This document shows positions 1 through 7,728 of a DNA stretch of 48,261 nucleotides, in pieces (position 1 is the first letter of the stretch; each line of letters begins with the position of its first letter). The notes under the pieces were generated by a model. That model ran no database searches and was not told the origin of the DNA. It worked only from the letters and a program-made list of their open reading frames with translations. The stretch is taken from NCBI RefSeq assembly GCF_014762765.1, contig NZ_JABURH010000129.1:1-48261 (forward strand), given 5' to 3'. A program made the translations under genes and the position numbers. The stretch comes from Alcanivorax sp. Its GTDB lineage: Bacteria; Pseudomonadota; Gammaproteobacteria; Pseudomonadales; Alcanivoracaceae.

Positions 1-848
1 ACCGCCTGGGCACAGGCATGGGTCAGCACCAGCGGGTAACGCTGGCGTTCGCCGATACCGGTCAATGGCGGCGCATCTGCCGGGCATTGCTCCTGCAACC
101 GGGCAAGCAGTGCATCGGGCTCCATGGCCATCCAGGCATCCACCTGATCACGGGGGCCAGTCCAGACCAGGGCAAAACGGCGATCCGGCAGCGGCAACAG
201 CGCCAACGGCCCATCGTTGAGGAAACGCTCGTAGGCAATGCCCTGGTGATCGCTGGCCAATGACAGATTGGCGATCATGGCATCGTGGCCGGTGTCACTA
301 TCCCTGGCACTCACGCCCAGCCATTCGCGGGTGCGCGACCTGGCACCATCGGCGGCAATCAGTAACGGCGTGGTCAGGGTGCGACCGGATTCCAGTGAGG
401 CTTGATAACCGTCTTCGAGACGGCGGATGGCGCTGAGCCGTTCCGGTGCCAGCACCTCAATGGCAGCATCCGCATACAGGGCCCGCAACAACACAAAACC
501 CAGCCAGCGGTTTTCCACCACCGCTCCCAGCGCCGGCACACCTTCCTCACTGGCACGCAGGCGGGTGATGCCGAGCCGGGAACGACGCGAGACATGCACA
601 GTATCGATCTGGGCGGCGTGTTCGCGAATGGCCTCGCCCAGCCCCAGCTCATCCAGCACCCCCAGGGTGCCGGCGGACAGCGCGGTACTACGGGCATCAA
701 AACTGGGCGTCAGCGGCGGCTCATCGGGCAAGGTCAGCGGATGGCTCTCCACCAGCGTCACTGCAGCGGCACCGTGATGCCGCAACAACAACGCCAGCAA
801 CGCCCCGGCCATGCCACCGCCGACTATCAGCAAAGGTTGTTGCGCCAT
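1..848 (-). CDS. ubiH: UbiH-type FAD monooxygenase of ubiquinone synthesis, partial
   Basis: Leftward gene whose 3' end is cut by the window edge; 282 codons are present. The family hydroxylates the ring of ubiquinone precursors at the inner membrane, using FAD. The N-terminus has the dinucleotide-binding loop (IVGGGMAG, about residues 8-15). A DARSTALS motif near residue 50 is typical of the UbiH/UbiI/UbiF group, and an ADGARS segment near residue 165 fits the second FAD motif. The last visible residues (LVLTHACAQA) match the conserved region near FAD in this family. Its place directly after pepP is the classic pepP-ubiH order, which favours UbiH over UbiI or UbiF. It starts at ATG 848, and a repeat separates it from pepP. 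Confidence 0.88.
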   Translation of the reverse strand, partial: MAQQPLLIVGGGMAGALLALLLRHHGAAAVTLVESHPLTLPDEPPLTPSFDARSTALSAGTLGVLDELGLGEAIREHAAQIDTVHVSRRSRLGITRLRASEEGVPALGAVVENRWLGFVLLRALYADAAIEVLAPERLSAIRRLEDGYQASLESGRTLTTPLLIAADGARSRTREWLGVSARDSDTGHDAMIANLSLASDHQGIAYERFLNDGPLALLPLPDRRFALVWTGPRDQVDAWMAMEPDALLARLQEQCPADAPPLTGIGERQRYPLVLTHACAQA

Positions 849-871
849 TCAAACGTCCCGTTGAGTTTCAA

Positions 872-1014
872 AATGCAAGTTACAAGTTTCAACGCGGAAA
901 AGGCAGTGCCGCGTTGAACGCCCTGCCCGCGCCTAACCCAGATGCGCGGGCACGACCTCAAAAATCCAGAGAACAGTGACCGCGTTGCAACTTGAAACTT
1001 TCAACTTGCAACTG
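872..1014. repeat. Stop-associated inverted repeat, copy A (GTTGCAAGTT family)
   Basis: About 140 bp with inverted ends. The left arm has GCAAGTTACAAGTTTC then AACGCGG; the right arm has CGCGTTGCAACTTGAAAC then TTTCAACTTGCAACT. It fills the gap between pepP and ubiH. The pepP stop lies inside its right arm, so the last pepP codons (GTT GCA AGT TGA) are repeat sequence. Related copies lie at 17166-17328, 21056-21215 and 43665-43910. Confidence 0.75.
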
Positions 1015-2326
1015 CTTTTTTCATGAGCTTTTCGATATCCGCCACTTCCTTGGGCACTTCGTGGCTCAGCACATCGCAGCCGTCTTTCGTCACCACCACA
1101 TCATCCTCAATGCGGATACCAATACCGCGCCACTGCTCGTCCACGCTGTCGTCGTCCGGTGCCACATAGAGCCCCGGTTCCACGGTCAGCGCCATGCCCG
1201 GCTCCAGTTGCCGCCACTGATCCTGCACCCGGTAGTCTCCCACATCATGCACATCCAGCCCCAGCCAGTGACCGGTGCGGTGCATAAAGAAGCGCCGGTA
1301 GCCTTCGGTTTCCACCAGCTCGTTGAATTCACCCTTGAGCAGGCCCAGGTCAATCAACCCCTGGGTGAGGATGTGCACCACCTTTTCATGGGGCACATTC
1401 CAGTGGTTATCCGGGTGGGTGGCCTCGATAGCGGCGTGCTGGCTGGCCAGCACCAGTTCGTAAAGCGCCTGCTGGGGCTTGCTGAATGTGCCGTTCACCG
1501 GGAAAGTACGGGTGATATCCGAGGCGTAGTGTTCCAGCTCGCAACCGGCATCCACCAGCACCAGGTCGCCGTCTTTCAGCTTCTGGCTGTTTTCGATGTA
1601 GTGCAGGATGCAGCTGTTGGCACCGCCACCGACAATGCTCGGGTAGGCGGGGCTGCGTGAGCCGTTGCGCATGAACTCGTGGATATATTCCGCTTCCAGC
1701 TGGTATTCCATCATGCCCGGCTTGACCGCCTGCATGGCACGCACATGGGCCCCGGCAGAAATACTGGCGGCACGGCGCATCAACTTGATTTCGGCGGCGC
1801 TCTTGAACAGGCGCATGTCGTGAAGATGATGGGCCAGGGCAACGAACTCTCCTGGCGGCTGGGCACCGGAGCGGACCCGCTCACGGATACTGTTGACCCA
1901 GCCCATCAGGCGGCGATCGAATTCCGCATCGTGGCCCAAGTCGTAATAAACCCGCTCGCGGCCCTCAATCAGCCCCGGCAGAATCTCGTCGATATCCCCG
2001 ATGGGGAAGGCATCGTCCGCATCAAAGTCTGCCACCGCACCATCGGGTCCTGCCCGGTAGCCATTCCAGATTTCCATGGTGCGATCGCGCTCGCGACAGA
2101 ACAGCACATACTCACCGTGCTCGCGACCGGGCAACAACACCATGATCGCCTCCGGCTCGCCAAAGCCGGTGAGGTACCAGAAATCGCTGTTCTGCCGATA
2201 GGGATATTCCACATCCCGATTACGGGTGCGTTCCGGGGCCGCCGGAAGGATGGCAATGCTGTTGGGCCCCATGATGCCCATCAGTTCCTGACGACGACGG
2301 GCGAATTCCTGGCGGTTGATACTCAA
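1001..2326 (-). CDS. pepP: Xaa-Pro aminopeptidase P
   Basis: Cytoplasmic metallopeptidase that removes an N-terminal residue preceding proline. At 441 residues it has the length of E. coli PepP. An N-terminal aminopeptidase-P domain is followed by the pita-bread catalytic domain. Expected dinuclear-metal ligands are visible at D259, D270, H353, E383 and E407, with a further catalytic-site His at 360 (LDVHDVGDYR). The start appears to be TTG at 2326, preceded by an ideal AAGGAGAG; the first in-frame ATG would be codon 16 and would remove conserved N-terminal sequence. It follows ygfB by 35 bp in the same operon. The C-terminus AVAS and the stop are supplied by the intergenic repeat, so the tail is probably not conserved. 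Confidence 0.96.
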   Translation of the reverse strand: MSINRQEFARRRQELMGIMGPNSIAILPAAPERTRNRDVEYPYRQNSDFWYLTGFGEPEAIMVLLPGREHGEYVLFCRERDRTMEIWNGYRAGPDGAVADFDADDAFPIGDIDEILPGLIEGRERVYYDLGHDAEFDRRLMGWVNSIRERVRSGAQPPGEFVALAHHLHDMRLFKSAAEIKLMRRAASISAGAHVRAMQAVKPGMMEYQLEAEYIHEFMRNGSRSPAYPSIVGGGANSCILHYIENSQKLKDGDLVLVDAGCELEHYASDITRTFPVNGTFSKPQQALYELVLASQHAAIEATHPDNHWNVPHEKVVHILTQGLIDLGLLKGEFNELVETEGYRRFFMHRTGHWLGLDVHDVGDYRVQDQWRQLEPGMALTVEPGLYVAPDDDSVDEQWRGIGIRIEDDVVVTKDGCDVLSHEVPKEVADIEKLMKKAVAS

Positions 2327-2361
2327 GAGCTCTCCTTACTGTGGCGATGGTAACGGCGTAA

Positions 2362-2946
2362 TCAGTGACGGGTTGGTGGCGTCTGCGGCGCCGGTGCCGG
2401 CTTGTCCTGATGGCGCATGACCAGCTCAGTGTAAATCATCAGCGCCGCCATCCGGCAGTGCTCCGCCACCTGCTCGAACATGTCTTCCTGTTCGTCCCCG
2501 TCCTCTTCCGGGGTGGCCACCTGGCTGATCGCTGCCAGGTCCGACAGGGCTTCCTGAATACCGGGCGACAGGTCCTTGTCATGGGTATTGGCAGAGCCGG
2601 TACCGAAACCCACCAGAAAGCCTTCGCACCACTGAGCTACCGCTGCTACCCGCAAACCCAGCTCCTCTTCATCGCCAGGCAGCAGCAGCGCCAGCTCAAG
2701 GCCGGTACCCTGGAACCCTTCGTGGAGCTGATCACGCAATGAAAGCAGTGCCACCGAGAGGGCGCCGTCAAAGCCGCCATCAATATCCGTATGGGCGGCC
2801 AATATGCCCATCACTTCTTCATCGTGGCCACCGTGGCCAGTGGCAAGCAACCCTGCCATCACACCCTGTAGCTCACTGGGGGAGTGGGCCACACCGGCGG
2901 CGGCCAGGCCCTGGGCCAGGACTTCAAAATCAATCGGGTTGGACAT
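2362..2946 (-). CDS. ygfB: YgfB-family (UPF0149) protein
   Basis: A 194-residue, acidic, helical cytoplasmic protein of the YgfB/UPF0149 family. The family core is visible: HSPSELQGVMAGLLATG near residues 21-37, GDEEELGLRVAAVAQWCEGFLVGFG near 91-115, and a C-terminal helix with AEHCRMAALMIYTE. A member in Pseudomonas has been linked to regulation of beta-lactam resistance, but the E. coli role is poorly defined, so no reaction is assigned here. It is the first gene of the ygfB-pepP-ubiH operon and starts at ATG 2946. The Pro-rich tail after residue 180 is probably disordered. Confidence 0.92.
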   Translation of the reverse strand: MSNPIDFEVLAQGLAAAGVAHSPSELQGVMAGLLATGHGGHDEEVMGILAAHTDIDGGFDGALSVALLSLRDQLHEGFQGTGLELALLLPGDEEELGLRVAAVAQWCEGFLVGFGTGSANTHDKDLSPGIQEALSDLAAISQVATPEEDGDEQEDMFEQVAEHCRMAALMIYTELVMRHQDKPAPAPQTPPTRH

Positions 2947-3063
2947 GACTCTATCCGTTTTGCAGGAATTGGAAGGTTATCTCGCCCCCTGTACGGACGC
3001 TGTACAGGTTCTCAGGCAGCCCGTGAATAATGTGCGCTAAGTGGCTACCACTATTGAATTTCG

Positions 3064-3092
3064 TTGACCCTTGCAAACCCCACACCTATAGT
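3064..3092 (+). promoter_or_regulatory. Sigma-70 promoter for the coiled-coil/zapA genes
   Basis: TTGACC at 3064-3069 and TATAGT at 3087-3092 are separated by 17 bp, a near-consensus sigma-70 promoter pointing right. It predicts a leader of about 125 nt before the gene at 3226. The leader holds a small hairpin (TGCCGG/CCGGCA). The rest of the 279-bp gap to ygfB holds no gene I can support. Confidence 0.7.
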
Positions 3093-3225
3093 TGAAACAA
3101 CCTGTAATCCGGGTGGGAATGCCATTGCCGGAAAATACCGGCAGGGTGAGGGCCAATAAACAGGCTCTACGGGAACGCCGGGCCGAGAAAGGTCCACACC
3201 TTAGGCGAACAGCGTACATTTTGCC

Positions 3226-3438
3226 ATGACGACGGAACAACAACTACGGCAACTGGAAGCCCGCGTCGATGACCTGCTGCGCATCAGTGCGCGCCTGCGT
3301 CAGGAAAACCAGTCCTTGCATGAACGTGAGGCCAAGCTGGTGGAAGAACGGGCCCAACTGCTGAAAAAAAACGATGTGGCTCGCAACAAGGTCGAAGCCA
3401 TTATTTCGCGTCTGAAATCCCTGGAGCAGGAGTCCTGA
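3226..3438 (+). CDS. Small coiled-coil protein (TIGR02449 type) upstream of zapA
   Basis: A 70-residue, almost entirely helical, highly charged protein. Heptads run through LRQLEARVDDLLRISARL and on to the C-terminus, with no signal peptide or membrane segment. This size, this composition and the position one gene before zapA match the gammaproteobacterial TIGR02449 family, sometimes described as ZapB-like and so possibly a partner of the ZapA-FtsZ ring. A division role is inference from neighbourhood only. No clear Shine-Dalgarno precedes ATG 3226; the start is set by the family's usual length and the lack of a better ATG. Confidence 0.8.
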   Translation: MTTEQQLRQLEARVDDLLRISARLRQENQSLHEREAKLVEERAQLLKKNDVARNKVEAIISRLKSLEQES

Positions 3439-3489
3439 GCGTGACATCCTGCCTGACTCTGATCCACAGCCAATGCGGTGCCCTCGGCC

Positions 3490-3801
3490 ATGTCTAACGA
3501 AAACTCCCTGGTAATTCATCTACTGGACAAGGAGTATCGCGTCGCCTGCCCGGCCGGTGAACAGGACAACCTGCTGGCCGCCGCCCGCTATCTGGACAAG
3601 CAATTGCGCGAAGTCCGCGACGCCAATGTGATCGGTCTGGAACGCATTGCCATCATGACCGCCCTGAACATGAGCCACGAGTTGCTCAACGCCCGCAAGG
3701 CGGTATCCGAAGATTCCGACAGCGAAGCCCGCGTCCAGGCCCTGCTCAGCCGCCTGGAAGACGAGATCCAGGCTTTTGAAGACGCCCGCCGGAAGCTTTA
3801 A
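3490..3801 (+). CDS. zapA: Cell division protein ZapA
   Basis: A 103-residue ZapA-family protein that bundles FtsZ protofilaments at midcell. The N-terminal globular part (VIHLLDKEYRVACPAGEQDNL) carries the family's LDKEY and cleft residues. It is followed by a long C-terminal coiled coil rich in Glu/Arg/Leu that forms the tetramer. I chose ATG 3490. A GTG at 3478 in the same frame would add four residues, and neither start has a strong Shine-Dalgarno. It is 51 bp after the coiled-coil gene and upstream of 6S RNA, the conserved gammaproteobacterial order zapA-ssrS-ygfA. Confidence 0.93.
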   Translation: MSNENSLVIHLLDKEYRVACPAGEQDNLLAAARYLDKQLREVRDANVIGLERIAIMTALNMSHELLNARKAVSEDSDSEARVQALLSRLEDEIQAFEDARRKL

Positions 3802-3827
3802 TACACACTTCACTTTCTACAAGGCTC

Positions 3828-3996
3828 CTGTAGGAGCACCTCTCGAGGTGCGAACCCGAGCCCAAGCGAGGGAAGGGGCCCGACCAACCCGCATTCCTTT
3901 CTGAAAAGACCTGTGGATCCCCGGCATCCCTGATCGCCCTGCGGGCGATTTCCACGCTGACGCGTGGTTCGCCCCCTGGAAGGGAACTCCTACAGC
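3828..3996. repeat. REP-like palindrome pair R1 (GTAGGAGC family)
   Basis: Starts with CTGTAGGAGCACCTC and GAGGTGCGAA, itself a small palindrome, and ends with a degenerate inverted copy ending CTCCTACAGC. The interior holds further small stems (CGCCC/GGGCG and CCACGC/GCGTGG). It lies between zapA and the 6S promoter. It is the most diverged of four copies (others at 26604, 28995 and 36613) and resembles the REP/BIME palindromes of pseudomonads. Confidence 0.75.
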
Positions 3997-4038
3997 GACT
4001 CCGAGTAAAGGCCAACGAAATCACTTTCCTGTCAAGTC

Positions 4039-4068
4039 CTGACCTGTCCCCGGCACCACTGTTATACT
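4039..4068 (+). promoter_or_regulatory. Promoter of 6S RNA
   Basis: CTGACC at 4039-4044 and TATACT at 4063-4068, 18 bp apart, placing the transcript start near 4074-4076, just where the 6S RNA homology begins. Confidence 0.6.
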
Positions 4069-4073
4069 GCATT

Positions 4074-4265
4074 CGAGTGCTTCCTGGCCCGTTCGCCAGA
4101 GGGTCATGTCCCCGAGCCGATAATGTAATACCCGGGGGCAAACATTACCTTGCCTGTGTGCATGTCCGCCCATTGAGCGGAAAGCCTGAGGGCGGGGTTG
4201 CTGCCTCCACCTTGAACCTACGGTTCAAGGGTCAAACCCGCAGCGGCGGACCGGGAAGCACCCTT
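4074..4265 (+). ncRNA. ssrS: 6S RNA
   Basis: About 190 nt with the features of gammaproteobacterial 6S RNA, which binds sigma-70 RNA polymerase and mimics an open promoter. The 5' GTGCTTCC pairs with 3' GGGAAGCAC to close the molecule. Conserved blocks are visible: CCCCGAGCCGATA near 4111-4123, and ACCTTGAACC ... GGTTCAAGGGT near 4209-4232 followed by CCGCAGCGGCGG. These match the E. coli molecule in order and spacing. Position between zapA and ygfA is the usual one. A further hairpin (CTTGAGTCG 4276-4284 with CGACTCAAG 4301-4309) separates the RNA from ygfA and may mark processing; it lacks a T-run. Exact ends are estimates. Confidence 0.9.
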
Positions 4266-4326
4266 TCTATTTCCTCTTGAGTCGATAATTTCAGAATCGA
4301 CGACTCAAGCTTAGTCTGGCCCGCCC

Positions 4327-4908
4327 ATGACCGCAGCCTTGCGGCGGCAATTGCGCCGCCAGTTTCGACAGCAACGCCGATCGCTGACTCCCGGGCAACG
4401 CCGCCGGGCCAGCCTTCGTTTCGGCCGCCAGCTGGATCAGGCATTGGGCCATCGCCCTGCCCGCCATCTGGCCTTGTATCTGGCTAACGATGGCGAGCTC
4501 GATCTGCTACCCGGGCTCGACCACAACCGCTTCCAGCTTGCCACTACCTACCTGCCGCGACTGGACCCGATTCGCCGTGGCCACCTACAGTTCCGTCTCT
4601 GGCAGCGGCACCACCACATGCGCCCCAACAATTACGGCATCGCCGAGCCGGCACACTACTACCGGGGCCGGGCACTCTGGGCACTGGATGTGATTCTGCT
4701 ACCGGCGGTGGCGTTTGACGCCTGCGGCTATCGACTCGGCATGGGAGGAGGGTATTACGACCGTACATTGGCAGAGCTGGCGCGCAGGCCAAGGCGACCC
4801 AGGCTGGTAGCCGTGGGTTATGATTTTCAGAGGGTGGGCAAGGGAACACTACCGGTGGCCCCGTGGGACCAACCGGTAGATCTGACTGTTACTACTGGAT
4901 GTGACTGA
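4327..4908 (+). CDS. fau: 5-formyltetrahydrofolate cyclo-ligase
   Basis: A 193-residue cytoplasmic enzyme that converts 5-formyl-THF to 5,10-methenyl-THF with ATP. The signature near the C-terminus, YRLGMGGGYYDRTLA (about residues 137-151), is the family's nucleotide/folate loop. The N-terminus has the basic helix typical of the family (LRRQLRRQFRQQRRSL). It is also known as ygfA and usually follows 6S RNA as one transcript, as here. The 3' end overlaps the convergent small gene at 4892-5038 by 17 bp. The N-terminal third is unusually Arg-rich. Confidence 0.93.
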   Translation: MTAALRRQLRRQFRQQRRSLTPGQRRRASLRFGRQLDQALGHRPARHLALYLANDGELDLLPGLDHNRFQLATTYLPRLDPIRRGHLQFRLWQRHHHMRPNNYGIAEPAHYYRGRALWALDVILLPAVAFDACGYRLGMGGGYYDRTLAELARRPRRPRLVAVGYDFQRVGKGTLPVAPWDQPVDLTVTTGCD

Positions 4909-5038
4909 CAACAACGCCGGCACTATCTGCGTAGCGTTGGTAATCGTTTTCGTTGCCGCCGTGGGTCAGGCTGCTGATCAGCACCCCCAACCCGAAAATC
5001 ACAGCCAGTAGCACCAGGGCGTCCGGCTTCTTCTTCAT
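4892..5038 (-). CDS. 48-residue single-pass membrane protein
   Basis: Short leftward gene beginning at ATG 5038 with a GGGGAT Shine-Dalgarno-like stretch about 8 nt upstream. The N-terminus MKKKPDAL is positive, followed by one hydrophobic helix (LVLLAVIFGLGVLISSL, about residues 8-24) and a polar tail ending HIQ. The charge pattern predicts the N-terminus in the cytoplasm and the tail in the periplasm. Candidate promoter elements on the same strand are TTACGA (5089-5094) and TATATT (5067-5072), 16 bp apart. It is convergent with and overlaps the end of ygfA. I do not recognise a function. Confidence 0.65.
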   Translation of the reverse strand: MKKKPDALVLLAVIFGLGVLISSLTHGGNENDYQRYADSAGVVVSHIQ

Positions 5039-5331
5039 TATTTCTATCCCCAAAAAGCGGTACAGCAATATAAAAAGTGACCCGAAAGTCGTAACACGAG
5101 TGTCACCTTAAACCTATTACAAAATGTAAAATGCCAACCGGGTCAAAATTTGAGCATTTCGACATGTAAAGTCAAGCAGTTAGAAGGCTTTGCTGACGTT
5201 TCTTAACAAAAACCATAGATAACTGGTGCAAAGCGCCCGACTGATATGCAAGCGCTGTTATACCAATTTTTTTAAGCAGGTTTCACAGCAACGCCGCCAT
5301 GGAAGGACCGCCTGGGCACCATTTGGTTCCG

Positions 5332-6849
5332 TTAATTCAGAAACAGGCGGTAGGCCGGGTTATCGCTTTCTTCCACCATGGGGTAGGGGACTTTTTTCAG
5401 GTCCGCCATCAGCCTGGAATGCTGGCCTGTCTCCACCTGGAAGCCCACCAGCACCCGGCCATAGGCTGCGCCATGGTTTCGGTAGTGAAACAGGCTGATA
5501 TTCCACTTTTCCCCCAGGGACTGGAGAAACTTCATCAGGGCGCCTGGCCGCTCGGGAAATTCCACCCGGAACAGTCTTTCCTGCATATCCTGGCGTGGCG
5601 CATGCCCCCCCACCATGTGGCGGATATGCAGCTTGGCCATTTCGTTGCCGCTCATATCCACCACCGGGTAACCGCGCTCATCCAGGTCCTTCATCAAGGC
5701 CTGCAGGGCTTCGCCACCGGGTCGCAGCTGAATGCCCACAAAGATATTGGCATCACGGTCATCGCTGTAACGGTAGTTGAACTCGGTAATGCCACGGCGA
5801 CCCAAGGCCTGGCAGAAGGCACGAAAAGCACCGGGGCGCTCGGGAATGGTCACCGCCAGGATAGCCTCACGCTGTTCACCCAGCTCCGCCCGCTCCGACA
5901 CATGGCGGAGGCGGTCGAAGTTCACATTGGCGCCACTCTGGATCGCCACCAGGGTCTGGTTCTCCACCTGGTGCTTGGCCACCCAGTTCTTCAGGCCGGC
6001 CAAGGCCAGCGCGCCGGCGGGCTCACAGATGGCCCGGGTATCCTCAAAGGCGTCCTTGATGGCGGCGCAGATTTCGTCGGTGGTGGCGGTAATCACCTCA
6101 TCCACGTGATGACGCAGGATCTTGAAGGTTTCCTTGCCAATCTGTTTCACCGCCACACCATCGGCAAACAAACCGACCTCCGCCAGCGTGACACGACGGT
6201 TTTTATCCAGTGCAGCCTTCAAACAGGCCGCATCTTCCGGCTCCACGGCAATCACCTTCACATCCGGGCGTACGTATTTCACGTAGGCCGCCACGCCGGC
6301 AGCCAGACCGCCACCGCCAACCGGAATAAAAATGGCATCCAGGTCACGACTTTGCTGACGCAGGATTTCCATGCCAACCGTGCCCTGCCCGGCAATCACG
6401 TCCGGGTCGTCATAGGGATGCACAAAGGTCAGGTTGTCTCGCGCTTCCAGCTTGCGGGCATGGGCCAGGGCTTCATCGAAGCTGTCACCGTGCAACACCG
6501 CCTTGCCGCCGTGGTTGCGTACCGAATTCACCTTGATATCCGGTGTAGTGCGCGGCATCACGATAGTGGCCTTGGTACCCATCGAGCTGGCTGCAAGCGC
6601 CAGCCCCTGGGCATGATTGCCGGCGGAGGCACAGATAACCCCGCGCTGAAGCTGTTCATCGCTAAGCTGACAAAGCTTGTTGTAGGCGCCGCGCAGCTTG
6701 AAGGAAAACACCGGCTGCAGGTCTTCCCGTTTGAGCAGCACCCGGTTGCCAATACGCTTGGAAATCAACGGCGCCGCATGGATGGGAGTTTCCACCGCCA
6801 CGTCGTAGACGCGGGATTGCAGTATCCGTTTGACGTATTTATCCAGCAT
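5332..6849 (-). CDS. ilvA: Threonine ammonia-lyase, biosynthetic
   Basis: PLP enzyme that deaminates threonine to 2-oxobutanoate, the first committed step of isoleucine synthesis. It has 505 residues, the size of the biosynthetic type. The PLP lysine is K51 in SFKLRGAYNK. The glycine-rich phosphate-binding loop VGGGGLAAG lies near residue 177. Two C-terminal ACT-like regulatory domains start near residues 330 and 425 (VTIPERPGAFRAF and VEFPERPGALMKF), so isoleucine feedback is expected. It is divergent from rpiA with a 157-bp shared promoter region. Downstream, 5039-5331 is AT-rich and holds no gene I can support beyond the small gene's promoter. Confidence 0.96.
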   Translation of the reverse strand: MLDKYVKRILQSRVYDVAVETPIHAAPLISKRIGNRVLLKREDLQPVFSFKLRGAYNKLCQLSDEQLQRGVICASAGNHAQGLALAASSMGTKATIVMPRTTPDIKVNSVRNHGGKAVLHGDSFDEALAHARKLEARDNLTFVHPYDDPDVIAGQGTVGMEILRQQSRDLDAIFIPVGGGGLAAGVAAYVKYVRPDVKVIAVEPEDAACLKAALDKNRRVTLAEVGLFADGVAVKQIGKETFKILRHHVDEVITATTDEICAAIKDAFEDTRAICEPAGALALAGLKNWVAKHQVENQTLVAIQSGANVNFDRLRHVSERAELGEQREAILAVTIPERPGAFRAFCQALGRRGITEFNYRYSDDRDANIFVGIQLRPGGEALQALMKDLDERGYPVVDMSGNEMAKLHIRHMVGGHAPRQDMQERLFRVEFPERPGALMKFLQSLGEKWNISLFHYRNHGAAYGRVLVGFQVETGQHSRLMADLKKVPYPMVEESDNPAYRLFLN

Positions 6850-6961
6850 GGGGAGTTCCGGGTTGGTGTTTGGTGCGCAGAAGGGACTAGTCTAGGGGCT
6901 GGCCGGGATAAATGCGATAGGTCAGGGACTCTCCAGGGTCGAGTCATCGTCACGCCTGCCC

Positions 6962-6967
6962 TATAAT
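6962..6967 (+). promoter_or_regulatory. -10 element of the rpiA promoter
   Basis: A perfect TATAAT 40 bp before the rpiA ATG in the ilvA-rpiA divergent gap. No convincing -35 hexamer lies 16-18 bp upstream, so the promoter may rely on an activator. Confidence 0.5.
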
Positions 6968-7006
6968 TCCCGCACATTTCTTTTACCCGCACGACAGGAC
7001 AATTTC

Positions 7007-7660
7007 ATGGACCAGGATGCGCTGAAAAAACAGGTCGCCGAGGCGGCGCTCCGCTTTGTACCGGAAGGCGAAGTCATCGGCGTGGGAACCGGCTCTACCG
7101 CCAACCACTTCATCGATGGCCTGGCCACCCTGAAAGACCGCATCAAGGGTGCCGTAGCCAGCTCGGATGCCACCGCGGAACGGCTCAAGAGTCACGGCAT
7201 CCCGGTATTGTCACTGAACGATGTGGACAGCCTGCCGGTGTATGTGGATGGTGCGGATGAGGTGAACAGCCATCGGGAAATGATCAAGGGCGGCGGCGGA
7301 GCATTGACCCGGGAGAAAATTGTCGCCGCAGTAGCCCGACAGTTCGTTTGCATTGTTGATGGTTCCAAACAGGTCAAACGGCTGGGGCGCTTCCCGCTCC
7401 CCGTGGAAGTGATCCCCATGGCGCGCTCCCATGTGGCTCGCAAACTGGTGGCTCTGGGCGGTCAGCCGGAGTACCGGGAAGACTTTGTTACCGACAACGG
7501 CAACATCATTCTCGACGTGCACAATCTGGACATTCTCAATCCCATCGAGATGGAAGAGAAAATCAATAATATTGTCGGTGTAGTCACCAATGGACTGTTT
7601 GCTAAACGGCCGGCGGACGTAGTTCTGGTGGGCGAGAACGGCAGCGTCAATCAGTTTTGA
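7007..7660 (+). CDS. rpiA: Ribose-5-phosphate isomerase A
   Basis: Interconverts ribose-5-phosphate and ribulose-5-phosphate in the non-oxidative pentose phosphate pathway. At 217 residues it is the usual length. The phosphate-binding GVGTGSTA lies at residues 25-32, and active-site residues D81, D84, K94 and E103 are all in place (VDGADEVN and [11 protein letters not shown]). It is a single gene ended by the strong hairpin at 7684-7715. It works with the transketolase encoded at 13992-15992. Confidence 0.97.
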   Translation: MDQDALKKQVAEAALRFVPEGEVIGVGTGSTANHFIDGLATLKDRIKGAVASSDATAERLKSHGIPVLSLNDVDSLPVYVDGADEVNSHREMIKGGGGALTREKIVAAVARQFVCIVDGSKQVKRLGRFPLPVEVIPMARSHVARKLVALGGQPEYREDFVTDNGNIILDVHNLDILNPIEMEEKINNIVGVVTNGLFAKRPADVVLVGENGSVNQF

Positions 7661-7683
7661 ATCTGCTGTATTTCAAGCAATAA

Positions 7684-7715
7684 AAAAGGGCCGCAATTTG
7701 CGGCCCTTTTTTTCG
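7684..7715. terminator. Bidirectional intrinsic terminator (rpiA / Ala-Glu-Lys protein)
   Basis: GGGCCGCA and TGCGGCCC around a 3-nt loop, preceded by six A and followed by seven or more T. It serves rpiA rightward and the gene at 7729-8244 leftward. Confidence 0.9.
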
Positions 7716-7728
7716 CAAAGCGAATGAC

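Noticed and set aside
872-1014. Insertion sequence remnant
   Set aside because: No transposase fragment and no target duplication could be seen in any of the four copies; a short non-coding repeat fits better.
2739-3040. Small rightward frames around the ygfB start
   Set aside because: Antisense to ygfB or in its upstream region, with no ribosome site and no coding character.
3828-3996. CRISPR or phage att site suggested by repeated palindromes
   Set aside because: There are no regularly spaced identical repeats; the four copies are scattered single REP-like pairs, and no integrase or cas gene is present.
5299-6966. Rightward 555-codon open frame
   Set aside because: It is the antisense of ilvA; the leftward frame has full threonine ammonia-lyase motifs and this one has low-complexity His/Gln composition.
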